Shown here: positions 47,801 to 59,800 of the stretch, in pieces
How the letters are laid out: the number at the start of each line of letters is the position of its first letter
How positions within the stretch are numbered: the stretch's first letter is position 1
Assembly (NCBI GenBank): GCA_964036295.1
Contig: OZ038470.1
Coordinates: forward strand, 918,001 to 982,000
Direction of reading: 5' to 3'
Origin: Plumapathes pennacea
Taxonomy: Eukaryota; Cnidaria; Anthozoa; Antipatharia; Myriopathidae
Length of the DNA: 64,000 nt
Program-made: the position numbers and the translations under genes
Notes under the pieces: generated by a model
Databases searched by the model: none
Told to the model about the DNA's origin: nothing
The model's input: the letters and a program-made list of their open reading frames with translations, nothing else

Positions 47801-50800
47801 GACACGGAGAAGCTGACCCATGCGGACTTTCCCAACATTGCACCCACTCAGAAAAATGTGCTGGATCTCCAAAGCAAGTTCGCGGAATTCATGGAGAGGC
47901 TGAACAACCGCAAGAAGCTGCTGACAGAAACGATGACGTTCTTTAAGAACGGCAAAAAGGTGAGTTGGAAAAATAGAACAACTGCCATCGACATTACGAA
48001 CGAGGGGATATTTCTAGGTATTATTTTTCTATTAAATATTTCTTAGAATTTTTTCTAGGAAATTTTTCTGAGGAGCTATTTTGGAGGAATCGCCGAGTTT
48101 ATTTGAGTTTAATGTATTGATCTTGCTTCTACTTTGTTAGGCTCTCCAAAGGCTAAATGACATAGGAGATCAGATTGTCGAGGAAAGAATCACGGTTGGC
48201 AACCAGCGAGACCTTTATGGAGCGATTGGCGAGGCGTCGGCTTTTCAGTTGCGAGATGGCAAATTACTGCAGGGCAAAATCGGCGAACCCCAGCTCCAGC
48301 CCGTTGTGATAAAGATGTACGAAGAACTGCAGGAAAAGAGCACTGCCTTGATGGTTGAGGTGCAGGCATCTCCTGAACGTCTGGACACAGAATTGGAAGA
48401 GGTACTTCGTGTGTACTGAGTAATTCTGTAATATGTACGGCGGTTTTTGCGAAGCTGGATTAAACTAATCCAGGATGAACCAAATTATTTCTATCCATCT
48501 CTTGCCGACAAACTGAAGTGTTTTGATCAGAGACCACTATATCGGGTCTTGATGTTGTGTTGTGGACGAAACTTCCATTTTCAGCGCGCAACGTCCTGAA
48601 ACTTTGTGTCGTAAGGTTGAAGCTTCTTTACATGGTCCTCTTTCTTGTTCCAGATCCACGGATGGCTAAAAAATGTTGGTGAAGAATTTCTTGCCTGCCA
48701 CGTGGACTTGGGGGACTCTGTGAGGGCGTCACAAGATTTTCTGTACGAACACAAGGAACTGGACAGAGAGAGGAAGGTAAAACGGGGTCGCCTGCACTCA
48801 ACTCAAATCAGTCGCGCAGTGCTCGAGTCAGGGAATGATTAGCTACTAGCAATTTAAGTAAATGTTACAAAAGTGATTATAGAGGTTATCATCCACGTGA
48901 AATGGAACTTTTACACAAAGTTTTTGCAATGTTTCGATCCCATTATAGGTAGTAAGGTATACTGCAATCCACGATGTAATTTTTGCATTTACTTTTTAAG
49001 GTCGGAGTTTTGTACAAGAGCCTCTGACTCGGGTGAATGGGAAACCACTCCCTATGCTTCGACTTTAATTTATTAATATTTTATCATAATTTTTTAAGGA
49101 CCTTGAAGCGCAGGTCTCCAAGATGGTCAGTGATTCAAAGGCCAACCCAAGGACAGACCTTGCAAGGTTGAAGGACTTTGAGCACGGATGGTCCACCTTC
49201 TGTGCTTGTCTCGACTACAGATTAGCTCTGGCAAAGATGTACTTTGATTTCCATCGACATCGACAACTGGTAACGCTGAGAGTTTTGTGTGGTTTCCTGA
49301 GCGGGAAAGGGGGGAGGGGGGGAGGGGAGGGGGGTGGTAGTGGTGGTGAATATTGTATTTGTGTGTGGTTTCCTGAGTGGGAAAGGGTCGTGGTGAATTT
49401 TGTATTTGTGAAAACTCTGCTTATCAGTCTCACAATAAGTTTGAAAATATTCTCTCTTACTTATGAAGTTGTTTGGAAAAGTTGCCGAGTTGGAGAGTCA
49501 ACTGACCAGCGACGAACCGAAGGAGAACGTGGACGCTTCTCCGGCATTGTTAGCGCGACAGGACCAACTCAACGATGCAATCTCATCTGCGTCAGTTCAG
49601 CTCGAGAACGAAGCTCATGCCCTCTTAGATCAGCTGAAGCAGGTATGATTACGAATGCTTATTTTGACCCACTCATATCGCTACAGTCCATAAACTCTTT
49701 CACTACAAAGGTCAGAATTTGACTCGACCAAGAGAACGTCCAACTTCTGAACTGTGAAATGAAACCTAAAGGTGTGTCCACTCAAGTGAAAGCTCTTAAT
49801 GAGTACATTCTAACAGCAGTGTTCACTTCCAACTCCTGAAATGTCAAATGAAACCTAAAGGTGTGAACACTCAAATGAAAGCTCTTAATGAGTACATTCT
49901 AACAGCAGTGTTCACTTCCAACTCCTGAAATGTCAAATGAAACCTAAAGGTGTGAACACTCAAATGAAAGCTCTCAATGAGTACATTCTAATAACAGTGT
50001 TCACTTCCAACTCCTGAACTGTTAAATGAAACCTAAAGATGTGACCACTTAAACGAAAGCTCTCAATGAGTACATTCTAATAGCAGTGTTCACTTTCAAC
50101 TCCTGAACTGTCAAATGAAACCTAAAGATGTGACCACTCAAATGAAAGCTCTCAATGAGTACATTCTAATAGCAGTGTTCACTTCCAACTCCTGAGCTCT
50201 CAAATAAAACTTAAAGGTGTCACCATTCAAATGAAAGCTCTGGCTCAATGCGTACGTTCTAACAGCAGTGTTCACTTTGTCGTTGAGCGATGTTGATGTT
50301 GTTGGTATTTGTAGTAGTTTCCTGCATTTGCACTGATTGAAAGGGTTACGTTTGCTTTTTCTTTTACAGGAGCCCCGAGAGCAGTACTTGGACCGACAGT
50401 TGTCTGCAGACTTTATCATGTCGGTTCTGGACAGGCTGAACGGTAGCAAGCAGAAGCTGGAGCAGGTTTTGGCGATAAGAGATGAACAGCTAAACAAGAA
50501 CAGACAGCTCAGTGCCGAGTTCTCCCAGTTTGACAGAGACACTCGCGAGGTTTGTGATCATTGCGTCCTACACTTCAGAAATGTCAAAGCGGTAACAGAC
50601 TAACTGAGAAAAAAAAAAAAAAAAAAGGACGAACGAACGAACGAACGAACCACCAACCAAGAAGTGTATGAGTGAATGATCTAACCGAAGTAAAGCCCAT
50701 ATAACGTATTGAGCAAACAACCAAACCACCAATCAACGACAGCAACTAACCAATTGACCAAATTTTCAGCCACTATTAGCACATATTCACAACTTGTTTT

Positions 50801-53800
50801 CGACTAAGCGTGATTTTAATTTTTTATTTTTAGGTGATATCGTGGATTAAAGAGCAGAGTGACCAGTTCTTTCCCGTCACGATTGACTACAGGTCATTGC
50901 CTGCCGATCCAAGACAACTGGAAGAGAAGCTTCAACGCTTCAGAGAAGCAGCGCGGGTAAGCCTCTAGAGTGGAGGCGGTGTTTACTAGCGGCACAAGCG
51001 CTAGAGTCCTTATTTCGCAGTAAAAAACAGGTTCGACGCAAGGCGAGCACAATGGTCCAAATATTCCTTTTCCTTGTGCTTGCGACATTTGTTTTCACTG
51101 ACGCATATCTATTGTGCTTGCGTAAAGACTAGGCTTAAAGATTCGTCTAATTTTTGTTTCAAGAGATATTTTGATTTTTTCGAAGTTTGGTCTCATTAAT
51201 TCTCCCATCCTGTGCTGAACAAGTGTTCGGAACCCAAGCAAAGGATCATAACCGTTTTCTCCACACTGAGCTACATATAGCTGACTGTGTATTGAAGAGA
51301 AAAGTTTGCCTCTGATCACTTCTGTTCTTTTGTGACACAGCGGACCGATGAGGACGTACAGTCTCATCTTCGTGCAGCAAGAGAGTTGTCCGTTGCCGAC
51401 GGAAGCCACAAGGCGGCCATCAAAGTCATCACGGACGAACTGAAGATCGCGTACGAGAAATTCAAGACTTTGTTGGCTGATTACGAAGTGCTGCTGTCCA
51501 TGTGTGCGACATTTTACTCCAGTGTTGAAAAGGTCAGGAATTCATTGTTTGGACAACCATGATCCACTTGTTAAAGTTTTACTTTACTTTACCTCCGAGC
51601 TCAAAATACAAATTCTCCCAACCATTCAAAGCAAAAAAAGTATGAGTAATCTAGCCGTGCTAATTGATGCCTGAATCAGCTTTCATCCGAGAAAGTTATC
51701 AAATGCCAAGTTCTCTACACTGTATCATATATCTCTGGTATAATGCTGAAGGAGAAAACGGAAGTTGATCACCCTCAAGAGTGGAAGGGTTGAGCATTAC
51801 TGCATTGTCCAAACTCCTCTTTTGGTAAATATAATGCCATATTTTGTTCTTGAAGCAACTGAAGGGCTTGATTTAGGTTAAACGTGTCCAAGTAAACTTC
51901 CTTTGAGAGAAATCCTTGTTGTCTATAATCTGTATTTTAGCTTATCCTTTAAACAATTCAGCCCTGATCTCGCTTCTTCTTTTATTTCTCCAGACTCTTC
52001 TTTCTCTAGACTCTTCTCTTAAACTTTGTAATTCTGTAGCTGTTTTTAAACGTCGCCTTAGGGACAAATTACTGAAAGAACTCTATTTTATCTATTTATT
52101 ATGTTATTATTGTTAATATTGCTTTTAAAATACGTATTATTCATTATTTTTATTAGTAGTAGTAGTAGTATATCGTCTTAGAGTATATTGTATTGCATTT
52201 AAATTTAGATTGTCTTTGAAAAGCCTCTTTGGGGAAAGTCAATAAAGTATGTTTGTATGTATGTAAGTATGTTTGTATGTATGTAAGTATGTATGTATAT
52301 ATTTCTTTGCAGCTTCTTGAAACGATGGATGGCATGACAAGGGATTTCCGAAGCAGAACCCTGACAACAGATTTGAGCCAAGCTCAGCTCATGCTACAGG
52401 ACCACCTCGTCAACTATCAATCAATAACCGAGTTGTACCAATTCACGTGCAGCAACGCGCAGGACATCCTGTCCAAAGCTGCCACAACCTCCTCCGTCAG
52501 CGTCTCCCGAGAGGAGATCAAGAGATTTCTGGATCAGTCGGAGGGCATGCGTGACGAGTGGTTAAGCTTGTGGCAACACCATCAGAACAAACTACAGGAA
52601 AGCGTCAAGCTATGCGAACTTGAGCAGGCCATCAGCAAAGTACGTTAAACTTTTAAACTTTTTCTCCCTGCCTTTCAAGGAAAAAAAAGTGTGAGTGGTA
52701 TGGACACGACGCTGCTTGACGTGGATTTCGGATAAAATTGCATAGGCAGCTCTGCAATTGCAACATTTACGTTTAATTTTACGTGAATGAGAATTGATTC
52801 CATGTTCTCCGTACTGTGTCATCTCTCTGGCGAGGTATCGAAGTTAATCATCCGTTTTTGGTTCTTTAGGTGAATCTTCTTGTGGAGGAACACAGTCGAG
52901 AGCTGATTGCGTTGAACCGCAAGTTTGGCAACTCCTTGCTCGATGCTGTGACGCTGCTGCAAGATTCAGACGCGTTTCTGGAATCAGTGAAGGTAGATCC
53001 GATAATTTTAAAACTTATCCTGGCCTCCCACAAGGAAAGTATGTCGGTTGAGTTGGCATGCAGAAGTTTCAGTTCATCATTGGGCCATCTCATTAATCAT
53101 TTAAAGTCAGCGTTTGCAAGATTTCCAATATGCGAATCCAAAGCCATTATGGTTTCAATCTGCCGGGAGTAGGATGTTGATTGGTTGTTTTGATGTTCTA
53201 GCCCACGGACAAGGAGATCGCTAAGCTGACAGAGGAGGCTGAACAGCTGAGGCAGTCCAAACACCACGATGCCCCTGCGGTCCAGCGACAGGTTGCAGCC
53301 ATGGAGAGCCGCTGGCAAAGATTCCTGGCACGGATGGAGGAGCATCGGACTCTGCTGGAAGACTCCATTGAATTCCATCAACTCTATGAACAGGTACTGT
53401 ATCAACACTGCGGTCATGGTCGCTGCTAAATCAAGGAAACAAATGAAGCCTTCGGCAAAATTTAGTCACTCAGCCAAGTTTCAGGGCTGTAGGTGGAACG
53501 AATGTATTTTTTACCACAACACACTAGTTTCTCGTTCTCTGATTGGTCGATTTACCGTGGTAAATAAGAGTCCAGACAACGATGCTGACGCCAGCTGACG
53601 CCAGCATGTCACGTTTTGCAGCGAAATACAACGAAACTTTCCTGTATATTTCTAAATGTTGTGGTAAAAAACAAATTTCCACTGGTTTGCCGTGGTGTGG
53701 ACTCTTATTTACCACGATTTACGTCATCACATGGTCAAAATTAGTTGCGGACCAACTCGGCGAAGCGCCTCGTGAGTCCACAACATTTTGACCATGTGAT

Positions 53801-56800
53801 GACGTAAATCGTGGTAAATAAGAGTCCACACCACGGCAAACCACTGGAAATTTATTAAAGTGACGTAGTGATTAATTGATAGTTAAATGAGCGAGGCCGG
53901 TATCAAACTATAAGTTCTACAATCTGTTTAATGTATCTGTGGTCAGAAACTGAAAGAGAATCTTGAAGTTGTGAAAAGTTTGAGGTTGGGCTCTGCTATC
54001 CACCGCACGTCTGTGACATGTGTATTTTACAAACTCGATCATTCTCTGACACCACTAAACCGACTTCAATCGATGAAACTCTGGCAAACGTTGTGGATGC
54101 AAAGCTACTACAATATTTGTCCGTGGTATTCGTGTTTCAGCGTGCGTACAAATTGGTCCCAGGCGATGTGTTATGGTTTTTCTTTGTTTAAAACGGACCG
54201 AAGTTTAAAATGTTATGTCTATCGAAATTCGTTTTGCACTTTCTTGATTTGTTTTTGTGTTTGTTGCAGGCGATGACGTGGATAAGCGACAGTGAACACT
54301 TTCTGCACACCACCCGGCAGGAGGCCGTCAATTGCCGGACCGAGGAAGAGGTGATCGACTTGCTTGATATGCTGGAAGGTTTCGTCAAACCGGGCATCAA
54401 CAAACAGGACGCCAGACTAAAGAAGATTTCCGACTTATCCTCAAGACTCACGATGGAGGCTCCGCGATACCAGGTCAAGGATTTGGTCACCAAACAAAAA
54501 CAAATTGCCACTAAGTTTGATTTGATGGACAACGATCTCTTCCGTTTGGCAGAAAAACTCCGCGAGAAGAAACGTCTTGGAGTGGAAGCGCAGGTCAGTG
54601 TTAGGTTTGTGTTCAGTTGCCATAACAACGGCACCGCCACAGGATGCTTGTCCTTGATTAAAGAGGTTTTGGTAAGAGATTGAAAGTATTTCTAGGAATC
54701 GCTGTTCTTGGAATTGATTTCTATGAATGTTGGGTTATTCTTGGAACTGCTCATGAGGATCCTGTTTGTCGTAAGTTTTCATTGTATTTTGTGTGTGCAG
54801 AGAACGCGTTCTTTTTGTTGGTGTGTCAAGGTTTATCAACAAAGAAATCGCTGAGCGAAAATCACAACATTGTAGTTTACCTTATTCATAGGATCATTTT
54901 AGTGAACACCACTTAACCCACTTGGGGTTTGGTTCTTTTATAATTGCAGGAAGAAGAGATGAAAGTTGAAAGTCTGGAAGCGTACGAGAGGGACCTCCAA
55001 AGCGTCAGTTCAGACTCGTCCGTCTTTGAGCCTGAAAGCGTCTCACCCCGAGCGAACGTCCTGTCAACATTTGTCGATGGAGTATTGGGCAATAAACGGA
55101 AAGGCTACGACGATGACTTCGGCGAGGTGGCACCCGCGTCCAAGCGCCCGCAGGTGGTGGTCAGCGTTAAATCTGATATCCCTCTAAGCCCCGAGGCTGA
55201 GCACCGAATCGAACCCATCGTCAAGTCGGAGATCAAAAGCTGGTTTGAGAGCGGCAAGGCGGTTAAGCAGCACGGTTTTCTTGAGCACGAGATCCTGGTG
55301 CACATCACGGAGGACACGAAGCGAGAGCCAGATCAGGCGAGGCTGACTCCTTGGCAAGGAGAAGTTGTCAAGAAAGATGTCACCGTGACGAGCGTGGGAC
55401 CGTTTGTCAAGCGAGACATTGAGGTGACTATGCCGACGATATAACGACGATGTTGACAGTGATAGTGACGATTATGAAGACAATGGGTGATGACGAAGAC
55501 GACAATGATGCTCATAACGATGGTGTTGGTAGAAGTACATGTTTCTGATGATGACGATGATTACGATTACGGTGACGACACTGATTATGATAATAAGTTG
55601 TTTATTCGTATATGCTTGAAACACCAGTACTTATTGGAGCTGCACGATGTTTCATTATCTGCACTTAGTCATACAGCAGTAATTATTACTCAGAGTACCG
55701 AATTTAATTGCCACCTTGTTGTGATTATCAGGTGGAAACTAACTTACACGTGGAGACCACGCCTTCGGAGCCAGACTCTCCCCAGTTCACTAGGACTCGA
55801 ACTTGGAGGACTACGACGCGAGAGACTGTTACGAGCATAAAACAGGAGACTCGGACCGAGGTGGAGATGCTTGTGCCCGAGCAGCGCGAGATGACGTCAA
55901 ACTTGTACGTGTACACGTCACCTGCTGAACATCTGGAAGTGCAAGTCCGTTCCAAGAAAGCACTCGAGAATATTTCCGACACTTTGGATGAAGCAACGCC
56001 GACAGAATCCGAAACGGCGGAACACGACATGAAGAGCGCAAACGAGAGCATTTGTAGGAGAATAGAGGATTCCCTTGCACACGGGAGGTGAGCGAGTGCT
56101 GTCAATACTAAATATCACACTTCCTGTCACAGGGCTCGAAATGCCCGTGAGTTCGTTGCCCGGGGATAGCAATCGTGACATCGGGCTAGCAGGAAACGTT
56201 CTTTCTGCGCCCGACGGGCTAGTGGACTTTCTTATTTCCAGACAAGTTACGCGGCTTACAGGCTTAACAAACAAAACTTCCATTCGCAGATCCGTTCCCA
56301 GAAATCGCGCCGAGATTGTAATTCCCCAGAACGCAGGCAAAGTGTTGATCTTCACCCCGCCGGGAACTCCAAGGCGCGGTTCAGTCACCAGCGAGAAAAG
56401 TAACCCAACCAACGATGGCTTCAGCATGGTGGAAGTGACCATTCAATCACCCTTTGTTAATGGCGATCACGGCGAACCCACAGAGCAGGAATCTCTGCAG
56501 AGGATGGACGAGTTAGTTGAAGATCTTCTGAAGCGAGAGGAAAAATATGTCGACGACCTTTGCTCTCTTGTTCAGGTAATATGCAGTGTTTCAGTTTTGT
56601 TATAGGTTCCATATTTTCTCGGTGGTATTTGTTTTACTTTTTAGTAACTATTTTTGAACTGAAGAACCACGTTCCTGGTAGCAGAAACCAATATTCTTAG
56701 AAATAGTTTCTTGGAAATCACGTTTGGCTACGTTACTGACATTGACCAATTTAGAACTGCAAGACTCCATTGTTGCTAGAAATCGTTTTTTAGCAAGGCG

Positions 56801-59800
56801 TTTCCTGAAGTCCCTTTTGACCTGTATTGTTTGACTGCAGTCGCACAAATGAATGCACAAGTTTTCAGAACAACTTGACAGTGCAGTTTTGATTGGCACA
56901 ATAGCAGCAGTGCGTTTCACCCTCTTGAACTTCTTGTTAATTATTTTGTTTCCTATGATTAGGATTATATGCACCAGCTTAGCTCTGCTCCGCCGCAAGT
57001 TGCTGAAAGCAAAGACACCGTATTCAGAAATGCCGAGGACATTTACATGTTTCACGTAGTGTGAGTACAATGCCTCAATAGTTCTGCACAGAGCGGCAGA
57101 GGATGTTGTTGTTTGGAACGAGTTTTATATTGACCTTACACTTGATAGGCTAACTACAAAACCTGCCCAACTTTTTGTTAGGTTTGATGTTCTATATTTG
57201 AACACTGCCTACTACTACTGGTGGTACGTATAAATGAGTTGTTGTTGCGGTTCTTATATTTGTATGCTCATACAGGGTATTTGTTGGAGAGCTTCAGAAG
57301 TGTCGGGGTCATCCTTCTTATGTTGGAAGAGCGTTCTCCATAAAGGTCTGTGTTTTGCTTGAGACAGAACTCGATATAAACGCTCGTTACGATCTTGTTG
57401 AAGTTTTTTCTCGATGTGCATGGAGTTCTGAGTGACACGGTTCTTGAAGTGTACACTGTGCGGCAAGCAATGTTGAAGTTTGACAGCGTTCGATTCCGTC
57501 AATGATTCCATAAAACTTTTCATTCTATTTGTGTTTCAGGAGCGTGAGTTCGAGAAATACATTCTCTACATCCGGAACAAATGCGAATCAGACGATGCGT
57601 TGGCGTCTCTTCCTGCGGACTTCTTCAAGGTACACGTGACGTAACATCGATCTCATAACATTTTACTCTTGCTTCTTTGTGTCACTTCTGATTGACCGGG
57701 AGGACAGAACCTGTTTCTGATTGGTCACTTTCCTGAACCAATTACCGAGAACAGCAACAGTCAAGTGGCCCGCCGAAATATCTCAGCCTTGCTTACTGCG
57801 CATGGTTATTGAGGTTTGATTGGTTGATTACAGGAATGCGAGGAGTCACTTGGAGCGCGTCCAGTAAGCGAGTTGTTGCAGAGACCTTTGGAGCGCGTCC
57901 TGGAGTACAGAGATTGTGTCGCGGAGCTCCTGAAGTGCTGCGAAGCTGCAGGAAAAGACACACAGGACCTTGAGGTTAATCATTTTGTGCCCAGAATTCA
58001 GAGAGTAGAACACCTCATAAAACTTAACCTTTGACTCAAGCTCAGAATACAAATTCTCCCTACAATTCAAGAAGAGACTGTATGAAGTTATGTACTGAGA
58101 ATTGATAGTGCAATCAGGCCTCACGTGAGCAGGTTATCGAACGCATTCTCCATATTTTATGAAAAACCTAACGGAAATCATAATTTTCTGGGAATGAGAA
58201 GATTAAAATGTATGCACCTTATCAGTGTCTATTTTTGGTGTCTGGCTGTGAAAGCGATTCTTGATTGTCTTTGACCAGTGCCTTTTCTCATCTAGAGTAT
58301 AATATAACCTGGAACTTAACATTGTTCATCTATGATTTCTGACGCTTTGACGAGTGTCTTGTGTTCAAAGTTGGTAAGATAGGTAAGATTAATAATAATC
58401 AATAATATTACTAAAGATGTCCATCTTTGTTCTCAGGCGGGAAAAGCAGTTATTGATCGTCTCTGCGAGGAAATGCAACAGCACACCAAGTAAGTACCCC
58501 TCCAGTTGTTTTACTAATGCTTTGGACCATGAGAACGGTTGGTTGGATTTGTGATCTACTTTTCTTGTGAGCGACTTGTGTTATATAAAATACACTGAAA
58601 TAACTAATAGCTGAGTATCAAATCCTAGTATTGAGTTTCTTGAATAAGTCTAGGTTTTACGAGCGTTACACTGAACTACAAATTTACGTACGGTGTCGTA
58701 CGCAACGCAACGCAACGCAACGCAGCGCAGCGCAGCGCAACGCGCGCGAACAAGTAGAACATTACGTAGATGATATGAACAAAGGTGTCGTTGTTAATTA
58801 TTCTCGCTGTTTTCCAGGCATGAAGTTCAAGTGGAGCGTCTGCCCGAGATGATTGAGCTCTTTGTGACCGTGGAAGATTATGCAGATGAAATGAACAACA
58901 TTTGTTTGCGGAAAGAGGAAACGGTGGTGGTGTTGGATAGAGTTTCCAATCCAAACATGTACCACGTGGTAAAGCTGCGTCCTGACGGTTCGAAAGGTGA
59001 CGAGTTATGGGTTCCTGCGAAGGTTCTACAGCGTAAAAAATCCACAGCTGAAATAATGTCGCCAGGTAAAGCCCTGCTGAACACTTTCTCCCGTCTTCCT
59101 TCGTACCACTGATTTCTGAAAGTGGTCTGATTAAATTATACTCTGGTTTCCCCTGTAACACTGCAACCGCTGTACAGTCACGTCCGTATTGCAGATACAC
59201 TACATTTCTCCTCTTTCTTCTCTCTTGCAGGACACATCGCGCAGTTTAAAGTCAGACCCACAGAGTCTCAGCCTGCAGAGGAATTTGTTCTTCCAGTTAA
59301 AGACGATCTGGTTGAAAGTTTACCTGTGAATGGCACAACAGCAGCTGAACCATTGAACAGTGTTCCTCCGAGCAACCAAGTCTCCACGACGTCAATTAAC
59401 ATAGGCCAACAACCACCACCCATTACCCTCTTGCTTGATGGTAAGTCCGACTCGCACTTCAAGCCAATACAAGTAAAGCTTCCCAGTCCTGGTGATATCA
59501 GTGCCACCGAGATTCAAGTGAGGACGGACGACGATCATCTATCTCGACGCCGCTCCATTCCACCTGAATTCACATCAGATTTGCCTGACAAGGGAATCAA
59601 GGAGGGTGAGAACACCGAGCTGTTTCTCTACGTCACTGGCACGCCGGATCCCGAGATAGTTTGGTATAAAGATAACCAAGCAATCACGCTTTACCCGCAC
59701 AGGCGTTTCCACGCCACTCGAGACGGTGACTTGTGCGGTCTCGAGATCAAAGACGCGCGGGTTGGCGATCAAGGGACGTACACGTGTAGAGCTTACAACA

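Noticed and set aside
56075..56241. Leftward extension of the exon at 56242 using the acceptor at cctgtcacag
   Set aside because: That acceptor gives a 45-nt intron and breaks the frame; cttatttccag at 56241 restores it.
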